Shown piece after piece: positions 1 through 7,799 of a DNA stretch of 64,000 bases. The stretch lies in assembly GCA_023953905.1 (NCBI GenBank), contig JAMLJA010000001.1, forward strand, positions 186,001-250,000, read 5' to 3'. Numbering within the stretch: the first letter of the stretch is position 1; each line of letters opens with the position of its first letter. Below the pieces are notes generated by a model. That model ran no database searches. It was not told where the DNA came from and was given only the letters and a program-made list of their open reading frames with translations. A program made the position numbers and the translations under genes. This stretch comes from Rhizobiaceae bacterium. Lineage in GTDB: Bacteria > Pseudomonadota > Alphaproteobacteria > Rhizobiales > Rhizobiaceae.

Positions 1-2738
1 CACTCGAGCAGATTCTTGCGGCTGACAAGCACCCGGTAAAGCGTCCTGAGGATGGCATCCCCCATCATCCAGGCCGAATGGGCCATGAGAACGATGCGCA
101 TTGCCACCATTGCCGAGCCGAATGCGATATCGCGGCCGACCGAGATGAAGTGTCCGTGGAGCGTGACATCGGCCTTGTCCGGCCAAAGCGAGCCGATGAT
201 GTCATAGGTGGGTGCCATGAAGAGGCTGACGATCAGCAGTGCCTGCCATTGAATGGCCACAGTGAAAGGCAGAAGCGTCCAGCCAGCGATCGAGGCCAGA
301 ACCCAGAATATGGGCGTGAGAGAGCGCCGCAGATTATCGGCCATCTTCCAACGCGAGAGCCCGGGAATATGCGAATCGGGCCGCAGCATGAACGGCAGCA
401 ATTGCCAGTCGCCGCGTGCCCAGCGATGCTGACGGGACGCGTCCACCGCGTAGCGGGTCGGATAATCTTCGACCAGTTCCACATCGGTGACCAGCGCAGA
501 ACGCGCCATGGACCCTTCGAGCAGATCGTGGCTGAGCACCGTGTTTTCGGGGATTCTGTCGCGCAACGACGCTTCCATGGCGTCGACGTGGTACAGTCCC
601 TTGCCGGTAAAGGTGCCTTCGCCGAACACATCCTGATAGAGATCGGAGACGGTGAACACATAGGGATCCATGCCCCTGTTCACGGAGAAGATGCGCTGGA
701 AGAACGACGCCTCGTCGCCGGTCGTTAACGAAGGCGTGACACGGGGTTGCAGGATGCCGTAGCCCTTGACGACACGTTGGCCGGTCTCATCCATCACAGG
801 TTTGTTGAGCGGATGCTGCATCTTGCCGACAAGACGCGCGACGGCTCCGCGCGTCATTCGGGTATCCGCATCCAGCGTCATCACATAGACGATGCCTTCG
901 GGAACCGGATCAACGGGCGGAAGGAAAGTTGTATCGCTGTCTCCGCGCAGCAGAAGGTCGAGTTCGTGCAGCTTGCCGCGCTTGCGCTCCCAGCCCATCC
1001 AGCAGCCTTCCGACTTGTTGTAGAGCCTGCGACGGTGCAGCAAATGAAAGCGCGTCGAGCCTGCAAGCGGGTAGCGCTCGTTCAGTTGAGCGACGCACTT
1101 CTTGGCGTAGTCGAGCAACTCCAAGTCTGATTGCTGCTGTTCGACATCACTATCGGGCCAATCCGACAACAGCGCAAAGCGCAGGTCGCCAGTCATGTTT
1201 GCAAGATAGTGGATTTCCAGATTGCGGATGCTCTCCTCGACTTCGTCGCGCGACGAAATAAGGGAAGGAACAGCAACAAGCGTGCGTGCCTCCGCTGGCA
1301 CACCCTTGGCATATTCGTAACCCACCAGCCGAGACGGCTTGACGAAGAGCAGCACTATGGTGGTGAAAAACGCCAGTGCGCCCTCGCTGGCGGGAACCGA
1401 GAACAGAAAGAGCAGCAGGATAGTCCAGGGCAAAGGTATCCCGGTGGATGCCAGTGCAAATCCAGCAGCCGCCAGGAGCAATACGGTCATGCCGACCACG
1501 GGCACGACAATTCCGGGCCATCCAGAGGCGCGAAACCCCCTCAACAATCCGTCGCCAAACGATGGCTTGTAGCCAATTTCTCGCTCCAGTTCGGAGCGCT
1601 GGTCCCCTATGAGGAAGAAGCCAGTATCGACCGATGACGCGTCGGTCGTCTCCCCGTTCCAACCCGCAAGTCGCGTCGCCGTTTCCGCAACTTCGTACTC
1701 TGACAGTTTTGAACGGCGCGCCAATCTCTCGATCGCGCTCCGGTATTGATCGCGAGACGCGAAATCCAGTTTCGCAAGGCTCGTACGCTGGCGCAGCAGC
1801 CTGTCGACCAGGCTTACGCTCTCGAACCAGATCGTCCAGTTGACATCATTGATATAGCGAAGCCCGCGGATGATATTGCCGGTCGTCACATTGCCACTCG
1901 ACAATGTCTGATGCTCGGCGAGGATGGTCTCCTCGGCATCGGAGCCGAGATTCTCCAGCTGACGTTCGAGCCACGCCAGCGCGTCGTCAGCATTCTTTGA
2001 TCCGTCACGCAGCCGGTAGAGCAACTGCGTCGCGAAGGTCGTGTCGCTGGCATGGGACGCATAGGCGTTGAGTGTCGCCTGAGTCTCCTCGCCTTGCGTC
2101 AGAGAGAGCACGCGATCCGCGAGCTCGTTGGCGACGCGGCGCATTTCGCGCGAGCGCCCGACGCGTATCGCCAGCCGACGGAGATTTTCAACCAGAACGA
2201 ACCTTAGCAGCGCTGGCAGTGCCCAGAGCTCGCCAATTTTTAACCGCTGATGCTTCTGATACCCGTCGACCATCGCCGCGAATCCGTCTGCGGAGATGGT
2301 GCTGTCCGTATGAGCGACGTAAAGCCACGCCAGCGCAAGCGCACGCGGGACCTTTCCACCATCCGGCAAGGTGAGGGTTGGCAATTGCGCATAAAATGGG
2401 GTTGGAACGCTTCGACGGATCTGATGGATCGTCTCTTCGACCAGATAGTGGTTGTCGAGCACCCATTGTGCCGCGGGCGTAATTGAATCGCCTCTTGCCT
2501 GTGCTTCGTTGGTGGACCTGTAAACCTCGAGGATCCGCTCGGCGTTCTCCTTGATTCTCAGCCGAAAGTTGATCTCCCGCAGGTCGAGAAGCGAATCGAT
2601 GTTTCCCTGTCCAAGCGCCTCGCCAAGACGACGCAGATTCTCGTCGTTGAGAACGGTTGAACGGATAGGAACTTCAGTTTTCGACAGAGGCGAAGGTTCC
2701 GCCGGACCAAAGGTCGACGGATCGGATTGCATATTCAT
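1..2738 (-). CDS. ndvB: Cyclic beta-1,2-glucan synthase, N-terminal third (runs off left edge)
   Basis: Inner-membrane enzyme (GT84 family) that makes periplasmic cyclic beta-1,2-glucan from UDP-glucose, important in osmoadaptation and host interaction in rhizobia. The frame is open from an ATG at 2738 to the window edge, about 912 codons of a protein usually near 2,800 residues; the C-terminal glycoside-phosphorylase part lies outside. Seen: a soluble helical N-terminal region, two membrane segments around residues 400-455, a GT core with DADTRMTRG near residue 623 and the acceptor-site motif HRWARGDW near residue 773, followed by more membrane helices. GGAAGAG lies 7 bases before the start; a second in-frame ATG follows two codons later. 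It is divergent from galU, which supplies its substrate. The long plus-strand frames across this gene are antisense shadows. Confidence 0.93.
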   Translation of the reverse strand, partial: MNMQSDPSTFGPAEPSPLSKTEVPIRSTVLNDENLRRLGEALGQGNIDSLLDLREINFRLRIKENAERILEVYRSTNEAQARGDSITPAAQWVLDNHYLVEETIHQIRRSVPTPFYAQLPTLTLPDGGKVPRALALAWLYVAHTDSTISADGFAAMVDGYQKHQRLKIGELWALPALLRFVLVENLRRLAIRVGRSREMRRVANELADRVLSLTQGEETQATLNAYASHASDTTFATQLLYRLRDGSKNADDALAWLERQLENLGSDAEETILAEHQTLSSGNVTTGNIIRGLRYINDVNWTIWFESVSLVDRLLRQRTSLAKLDFASRDQYRSAIERLARRSKLSEYEVAETATRLAGWNGETTDASSVDTGFFLIGDQRSELEREIGYKPSFGDGLLRGFRASGWPGIVVPVVGMTVLLLAAAGFALASTGIPLPWTILLLFLFSVPASEGALAFFTTIVLLFVKPSRLVGYEYAKGVPAEARTLVAVPSLISSRDEVEESIRNLEIHYLANMTGDLRFALLSDWPDSDVEQQQSDLELLDYAKKCVAQLNERYPLAGSTRFHLLHRRRLYNKSEGCWMGWERKRGKLHELDLLLRGDSDTTFLPPVDPVPEGIVYVMTLDADTRMTRGAVARLVGKMQHPLNKPVMDETGQRVVKGYGILQPRVTPSLTTGDEASFFQRIFSVNRGMDPYVFTVSDLYQDVFGEGTFTGKGLYHVDAMEASLRDRIPENTVLSHDLLEGSMARSALVTDVELVEDYPTRYAVDASRQHRWARGDWQLLPFMLRPDSHIPGLSRWKMADNLRRSLTPIFWVLASIAGWTLLPFTVAIQWQALLIVSLFMAPTYDIIGSLWPDKADVTLHGHFISVGRDIAFGSAMVAMRIVLMAHSAWMMGDAILRTLYRVLVSRKNLLE

Positions 2739-2864
2739 AAGGCTCTTCCACCAGCGCGCGTCGGGAGGCAACGCACATGAACGTTCGTGAGAGCAAACGG
2801 TTGCGTCACAACAAGGGCAATTTCGCGATTATCGTGACTTTTCCTGGACTTTCTTCATTAGCAC

Positions 2865-2889
2865 GGAACTGAGGCTGTCGTTTGACGTT
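2865..2889 (+). promoter_or_regulatory. EcfG (RpoE2)-type general stress promoter of galU
   Basis: GGAAC at 2865-2869, a 16-base spacer and CGTT at 2886-2889 match the alphaproteobacterial EcfG consensus exactly. The predicted transcript start is about 2896, leaving a leader of roughly 57 bases before the galU ATG at 2953. The match is seen in the sequence; its use is inferred. Confidence 0.6.
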
Positions 2890-2952
2890 AACTTGAGACG
2901 GCTTTGCGCCTCGCAAGCCGGCCCCTCATATTCAGCGATCAAGGTATTGCCC

Positions 2953-3843
2953 ATGCCGCACAGAATACGCAAAGCCGTGATTCCAGCAGCAGGGTTTGGA
3001 ACCCGTATGCTCCCGGCGACCAAAAGCATACCCAAGGAATTGCTTACGATAGTCGATCGGCCGATCATAGACTACGTCGTAGAGGAAGCGTTTGCCGCCG
3101 GCATCGAACACGTGGCTATCGTGACAGGCCGCATGAAGGGCGCCATCGAAGATCACTTTGACTACGCGTTCGAGCTCGACGCCTCACTCCGAAAATCCTC
3201 CAAGCACCCGATCGCCGACAGGCTTCTCGAGAAGACGCCTGCGACCGGCTCAATGTCCTTCATTCGCCAGCAAGAACCGCGCGGGCTTGGCCACGCGATT
3301 TGGAGTGCCCGACACGTCATTGGTGACGAGCCGTTCGCTGTCTTGCTTCCCGATATGCTGATGGTAGCAGAAACGCCCTGCCTGACATCCATCGTCGAGC
3401 TTTATGAGCAGACTGGAAGCAACGTTGTTGCGGTAGAGCGCTGCGATCCCGCCGATGCCCACAAATTTGGCATCATCTCTCTTGAATCGGGAGCGTCAGG
3501 ACCGCTGATTACTGGGATGGTGGAAAAGCCCGCACCAGGAACGGCACCGAGTGACCTCTACATTTCCGGCCGATACGTACTTCATCCTGAAATATTCGCG
3601 CTTATCGAAACACAGGCCCCCGGCGCGGGCGGAGAGATTCAACTGACGGATGCGATCAGCGATCTGCTCGCCACGCAGGAATTGCGTCCCTTCGAATTTG
3701 CCGGGCGTACGTTCGATTGCGGGTCGCCCGCCGGCTATGTCGCAGCCAACCTGCACTTTGCCCTGTCCCGTCCTGATCTCGCTGCCGTAATCGAGGCGGA
3801 AATTTCAGAAGTGTTTGCAAACAAGCCAGCACAGGCAGCTTAA
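2953..3843 (+). CDS. galU: UTP--glucose-1-phosphate uridylyltransferase
   Basis: Makes UDP-glucose from UTP and glucose-1-phosphate in the cytoplasm, feeding cyclic glucan, LPS and capsule synthesis. The 296-residue protein opens with the nucleotidyltransferase signature AAGFGTRMLPATKSIPKE (about residues 9-26), and has PVVEKP-type GMVEKP and a typical GalU C-terminus; the length is normal for bacterial GalU/ExoN. I chose ATG 2953, with AAGG about 8 bases upstream, over an in-frame TTG at 2893 because family similarity begins at 2953 and the TTG lies at the predicted transcription start. It is divergent from ndvB, which consumes UDP-glucose, and has an EcfG-type promoter, suggesting extra UDP-glucose under stress. 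Confidence 0.95.
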   Translation: MPHRIRKAVIPAAGFGTRMLPATKSIPKELLTIVDRPIIDYVVEEAFAAGIEHVAIVTGRMKGAIEDHFDYAFELDASLRKSSKHPIADRLLEKTPATGSMSFIRQQEPRGLGHAIWSARHVIGDEPFAVLLPDMLMVAETPCLTSIVELYEQTGSNVVAVERCDPADAHKFGIISLESGASGPLITGMVEKPAPGTAPSDLYISGRYVLHPEIFALIETQAPGAGGEIQLTDAISDLLATQELRPFEFAGRTFDCGSPAGYVAANLHFALSRPDLAAVIEAEISEVFANKPAQAA

Positions 3844-3924
3844 CTAGCGAGTATTCGCGCGCCTAATCTCCTCGTGCTTTGCGGCGTTCTTGAAATCGGC
3901 ACGACAATATTTTTCAAAGCTCAT
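3844..3924 (-). CDS. Candidate small protein of 26 residues
   Basis: A 27-codon frame (ATG 3922-3924, TAG 3844-3846) preceded by a near-perfect Shine-Dalgarno AGGAGG at 3932-3937 with a 7-base spacer. The product starts MSFEKYCRADFKNA and is rich in Lys, Arg and Glu, with no membrane segment. It ends immediately after the galU stop codon, so the two genes are convergent and touching. I recognise no family. The strength of the ribosome binding site in an otherwise empty intergenic region is the only argument for translation. Confidence 0.4.
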   Translation of the reverse strand: MSFEKYCRADFKNAAKHEEIRRANTR

Positions 3925-4042
3925 TGCGACGCCTCCTTCCATGTTGAAAAGCGCACGCCAACTGGTAGTCTCGCGCTTTATGCGGGCCAGAAGGGAATGG
4001 TCCGACAGTAGGAACGACGTTCATACTGAACACGCCTGGCGA

Positions 4043-4062
4043 CCGGCCGCACCAGCGGCCGG
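4043..4062 (+). other. GC-rich hairpin in the leader of the peptide-importer mRNA
   Basis: CCGGCCGC (4043-4050), loop ACCA and GCGGCCGG (4055-4062) form a perfect 8-bp stem, 26 bases before the binding-protein ATG and just before its GGGAGAG ribosome binding site. There is no T-run, so it is not a plain terminator. It could stabilise the mRNA 5' end or influence translation. Confidence 0.5.
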
Positions 4063-4088
4063 CATCGGGCCAACAGGGAGAGTTGTAA

Positions 4089-5687
4089 ATGTTGCATAAC
4101 CTGTTTCGCGCAACCGTATTCGCAGCAAGCATAATGTCGGTCGGCGGCGTATATTTCGCCGCTCCTGCTTATGCTGAAATGGTCTTCAATCGCGGTAATT
4201 CTGCCGATCCGGAATCGCTGGACCCCCATAAGACATCGACGGTGTATGAGGCGAACATATTGCGCGACCTTTTCGAAGGTCTGGTCATGCAGGACGCGGA
4301 TGCCAACCTGATTCCCGGTGCCGCGGAAGGCTGGACCGTTTCGGATGACGGGACGGTCTATACGTTCAAACTTCGAGCCGATGGGAAATGGTCGGACGGA
4401 ACGCCCGTTACCGCCGATGATTTCGTCTATTCGTTCCGCCGTCTCCTCGATCCGGCAACAGGCGCCGAATATGCCTCGATGCTCTACGTCGTGAAGAACG
4501 GCGAGGACGTCAACACGGGCAAGATGAAGCCTGAAGAACTGGCGGTGAAGGCCGTCGACCCGACGACCTTCGAAGTGACGCTGAAGGCGCCCACTCCTTA
4601 TTTCCTCGAGATGCTCACGCACCAGTCGACCTATCCGGTCAACAAGGCCTCGATCGAAAAGCTGGGCAATGATTGGATCAAGGCGGGCAACCTCGTGTCA
4701 AATGGGGCCTTCACTCTGGCGGAGTTTATTCCCAATGATCACATCAAGGTCGTGAAGAGTAAAACCTTCCACGGTGCGGCCGACGTCAAGCTGGATGTCG
4801 TGAACTACTTCCCAACAGAAGACCGCTCCACTGCCATCAAGCGCTTCGAGGCCGGGGAAATCGACTACAATGACGACATTCCCACCGAACAGATGGCCGA
4901 CCTGAAAGCCAAGTTCGGCGACCAGTTGAAGATCGGGCCGTATCTCGGAACCTATTATTACGCGATCAAGACCGACAAGGCGCCATGGGACAATGTCGAG
5001 CTGCGCAATGCGGTCTCGATGGCCATAGACCGCGACTTCCTCGCCGAGAAAGTCTGGCAGAATTCGATGTTGCCCGGCTACTCGATGGTGCCTCCCGGTA
5101 TCGAAGGCTACACATCGGCAATGGCGAAGTTTGCGGACATGTCGCAGATCGACAGGGAGGATGAAGCCAAGAAGATTCTCGAGAAGCTGGGATACGGGCC
5201 AGACAAACCTCTCAAGATGGAAATTCGCTACAACACTTCCGAGAACCACAAGAACACGGCCGTTGCGATCCAGGAGCAGCTGAAGCCGCTCGGCATCGAC
5301 GTCACAATGCTGAACACTGACACCAAGACCCATTATGGCCATTTGGAACAGAAGGGTGATTTCGACGTCGCCCGCGCAGGATGGATCGCCGACTACAAGG
5401 ACCCGGAGAGCTTCCTGGGCATTTCCCGCAAGGCGAGTGGCAACAACTACTCCGACTTCGACAATGCCGACTATGAAGCTGCCATGGACAAGGCAGCGGC
5501 AGCAGGCGGCAAGCCGGAAGAACGCATGAAGGACCTTGAGGCTGCGGAACGCATTCTCATCGACGAGGTCGGGCAGATTCCGCTGCTCTACTACAGCTAC
5601 AAGAACCTCGTATCGTCGAAGGTCGAAGGCTACTCTCCCAATGTGATGGACGTTCATCCAAGCCGCTTCATCTCGAAGACGGAATAG
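4089..5687 (+). CDS. Oligopeptide/dipeptide ABC transporter, periplasmic substrate-binding protein
   Basis: SBP_bac_5 family (OppA/DppA/MppA-like) periplasmic binding protein of 532 residues, the first gene of a complete importer operon. A Sec signal peptide is visible, with a likely cut after AYA at residue 29. The mature part starts with the family pattern MVFNRGNSADPESLDPHKTS and contains the SDGTPVTADDFVYSFRRLLD signature near residue 100. GGGAGAG lies 7 bases upstream of ATG 4089. It should capture peptides and deliver them to the two permeases downstream. Ligand specificity cannot be read from the sequence; OppA- or MppA-like oligopeptide binding is more likely than nickel or heme. Confidence 0.92.
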   Translation: MLHNLFRATVFAASIMSVGGVYFAAPAYAEMVFNRGNSADPESLDPHKTSTVYEANILRDLFEGLVMQDADANLIPGAAEGWTVSDDGTVYTFKLRADGKWSDGTPVTADDFVYSFRRLLDPATGAEYASMLYVVKNGEDVNTGKMKPEELAVKAVDPTTFEVTLKAPTPYFLEMLTHQSTYPVNKASIEKLGNDWIKAGNLVSNGAFTLAEFIPNDHIKVVKSKTFHGAADVKLDVVNYFPTEDRSTAIKRFEAGEIDYNDDIPTEQMADLKAKFGDQLKIGPYLGTYYYAIKTDKAPWDNVELRNAVSMAIDRDFLAEKVWQNSMLPGYSMVPPGIEGYTSAMAKFADMSQIDREDEAKKILEKLGYGPDKPLKMEIRYNTSENHKNTAVAIQEQLKPLGIDVTMLNTDTKTHYGHLEQKGDFDVARAGWIADYKDPESFLGISRKASGNNYSDFDNADYEAAMDKAAAAGGKPEERMKDLEAAERILIDEVGQIPLLYYSYKNLVSSKVEGYSPNVMDVHPSRFISKTE

Positions 5688-5694
5688 CAGGCTT

Positions 5695-5723
5695 GCCGTC
5701 GTTCCCCGCAAAGGAACGGCGGC
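5695..5723 (+). terminator. Intra-operon stem-loop between binding protein and permease genes
   Basis: GCCGTCGTTCC (5695-5705), a 7-base loop and GGAACGGCGGC (5713-5723) form an 11-bp stem with one G-T wobble. There is no T tract, so it probably acts as a 3' stabilising or partially terminating hairpin, which would keep the binding protein in excess over the membrane subunits, as is common in ABC importer operons. Confidence 0.55.
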
Positions 5724-5748
5724 ATCCCTTGCAACACTTGGGGATGCT

Positions 5749-6672
5749 ATGTTCGTCTATGTGATCAGGCGGTTCTTGACCGCCATACCGACTCTATTCG
5801 TGATCGTCACCCTGGCGTTTTTTCTGATCCGTGTGGCTCCAGGTGGCCCGTTCAATCAGGAGCGCGGGCTTAGTCCGGAGATCAAAGCCAATCTTGAAGC
5901 GCAGTTCGGCCTGGACAAGCCGCTATGGCACCAATACCTCAACTATCTCAACAACTTGCTGCATGGGAACTTTGGCCCTAGCTACAATCTGCCCGACTTT
6001 ACCGTGGGCGAGCTTTTTGCGAACGGATTGCCGATTTCGATTCAGCTTGGGGCATCCGCACTCACGCTTGCGCTGATTATTGGCGGAACGCTCGGAATTG
6101 TCGCCGCGCTTCATCAGAACCGCGCCGCCGATTATGCCGTGATTGCCACAGCGACCGCCGGCAGCACCATACCGACATTCGTGATCGCGCCGATCATTCA
6201 GCTGGTTTTCGCGCTGTCGTGGAATCTCATCCCGGTGGGTGGCTGGGCCAATGGCGCACTCCTCAACAAGATTGGCCCCGTGATCACGCTGGCATTGCCA
6301 CAGATCGCGATCGTGGCGCGACTAATGCGCGGGTCAATGATTGAATCGCTGCGCTCCAATCACATACGCACGGCACGCGCGATGGGGCTCTCACAATGGT
6401 CCGTCGTGATCCGGCATGCGCTACGCGGCGCGGTACTGCCCATTATCTCATATGCCGGTCCGGCTGCGGCGGCACTTCTGACAGGCTCCATCATTGTCGA
6501 AACGATCTTCGCCATTCCAGGTGTCGGGCGCTACTTCGTCGACGCAGCACTGAACCGGGACTACACGCTGGTCATGGGAACGGTAGTGGTCATTGCGATA
6601 TTCACGATCGTCTTCAACCTGATCGTCGACATCCTTTACGCCGTGGTTGATCCGAGGGTGCGATATGACTGA
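5749..6672 (+). CDS. Peptide ABC transporter permease, OppB/DppB family
   Basis: Inner-membrane permease of 307 residues with about six transmembrane helices. It begins MFVYVIRRFLTAIPTLFVIV, the normal OppB/DppB first helix, followed by FFLIRVAPGGPF. The cytoplasmic EAA loop that contacts the ATPase is RTARAMGLSQWSVVIRHAL around residues 206-224. The length is typical. It follows the binding-protein gene after a 61-base gap with a hairpin and overlaps the next permease gene by 8 bases, indicating translational coupling. It should form a heterodimeric channel with the product of the following gene. Confidence 0.93.
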   Translation: MFVYVIRRFLTAIPTLFVIVTLAFFLIRVAPGGPFNQERGLSPEIKANLEAQFGLDKPLWHQYLNYLNNLLHGNFGPSYNLPDFTVGELFANGLPISIQLGASALTLALIIGGTLGIVAALHQNRAADYAVIATATAGSTIPTFVIAPIIQLVFALSWNLIPVGGWANGALLNKIGPVITLALPQIAIVARLMRGSMIESLRSNHIRTARAMGLSQWSVVIRHALRGAVLPIISYAGPAAAALLTGSIIVETIFAIPGVGRYFVDAALNRDYTLVMGTVVVIAIFTIVFNLIVDILYAVVDPRVRYD

Positions 6673-7798
6673 CGCAGTCGTTGACGACACCGCCGGTGAA
6701 GTGCCCGTCGCCGGCCGATCCTTCTGGAGCGATGCCTGGCTGCGCCTGCGCTCCAACAAGGCCGCGATGGTCAGTCTTTTCTACCTCATCGCAATGACCG
6801 TGGTTTGTATCGTCGGCCCATGGTTCGTGCCACACACCTACACGACCATCTATGCCGACTACGTGCGAACCCCGCCCAGCCTGTCCGCCTATCCGAAGGC
6901 CGACATGATTGAAAGCGCGCTTGGCGATGTGCTGAAGCGCATGCGTGTCGAATTGAAAGATTGGCACCAGGAGGGAGAGCGTGTCGTCTTTTCGGTCACC
7001 TCGTCGCGCGAAATCGACGAACGCAACACGCGTTACATTGATCGATCAGACACGTTCGACGACGCCAAGGTGGAGGATCGCTCCGCGGACGGCACTGAAA
7101 TGACGTTCAGCGCCGGCATTCTCAGGCAGTATTTTATATTCGGCACGGACAACACCGGTCGAGACCTTTTGAGCCGCACGCTGATGGCAGGCCGCATCTC
7201 GCTCGCCATCGGTCTTCTCGCAGGCGTTGTGGCTGTGGTGATCGGAGTGCTTTACGGCGCGACCTCCGGTTTTGTCGGCGGCAAGACCGACGAGATCATG
7301 ATGCGCATCGTGGACGTGCTCTACTCCCTCCCCTTCATCTTCTTCGTGATCATGCTTGTGGTGTTTTTCGGGAGAAACTTCGTCCTGATGTTCCTGGCGG
7401 TAGGCGCGGTGCTGTGGCTCGACATGGCGCGCATCGTGCGCGGGCAGGCTTTGTCGATCCGACGCCAGGAATATGTGCAGGCCGCGGAGGCGCTGGGTGT
7501 CTCCTCGCGCGGCATCCTGTTGCGCCATATCGTGCCGAACCTCCTCGGTCCGGTGGTCATCTATATGACGCTGCTCGTGCCGCACGTGATCATACTGGAG
7601 AGCTTCCTTTCTTTTCTTGGCCTCGGCGTGCAGGAGCCAATGACGAGTTGGGGCGTTCTGATCTCGGTCGGAGCGAAGAATATCGGGTCTGCCAATTGGC
7701 TTCTCACCTTCCCTGCATTCTTTCTCGTATCGACGCTGTTCGCCTTGAATTTCGTCGGCGACGGGTTGCGTGACGCGCTCGACCCGAGGGACCGCTGA
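6665..7798 (+). CDS. Peptide ABC transporter permease, OppC/DppC family, with large periplasmic insertion
   Basis: Second permease, 377 residues, longer than the usual 280-310. After the first helix (about residues 33-52) there is an insertion of roughly 100 residues, charged and without membrane helices, before FGTDNTGRDLLSRTLMAGRI, where the normal OppC core resumes; similar extended forms are known from alphaproteobacteria. The EAA loop is around AAEALGVSSRGILLRHIVP. I chose ATG 6665 over an in-frame ATG at 6647 because it fits the 8-base overlap with the previous gene and the N-terminus of the family. The following ATPase gene begins 2 bases after its stop. Confidence 0.92.
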   Translation: MTDAVVDDTAGEVPVAGRSFWSDAWLRLRSNKAAMVSLFYLIAMTVVCIVGPWFVPHTYTTIYADYVRTPPSLSAYPKADMIESALGDVLKRMRVELKDWHQEGERVVFSVTSSREIDERNTRYIDRSDTFDDAKVEDRSADGTEMTFSAGILRQYFIFGTDNTGRDLLSRTLMAGRISLAIGLLAGVVAVVIGVLYGATSGFVGGKTDEIMMRIVDVLYSLPFIFFVIMLVVFFGRNFVLMFLAVGAVLWLDMARIVRGQALSIRRQEYVQAAEALGVSSRGILLRHIVPNLLGPVVIYMTLLVPHVIILESFLSFLGLGVQEPMTSWGVLISVGAKNIGSANWLLTFPAFFLVSTLFALNFVGDGLRDALDPRDR

Positions 7799-7799
7799 C

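Noticed and set aside
78-2486. Long plus-strand open frames over the left end
   Set aside because: They are antisense to the well-conserved NdvB reading frame, are rich in Arg, His and Gln as expected for shadow frames in GC-rich DNA, and lack ribosome binding sites.
4011-4060. EcfG promoter before the peptide-importer gene
   Set aside because: GGAAC is present near 4012 but no CGTT lies at the right distance; the CGTT there is only 3 bases away.
4698-5711. 337-residue minus-strand frame opposite the binding-protein gene
   Set aside because: It lies wholly antisense to a clear SBP_bac_5 protein and has shadow-like composition.
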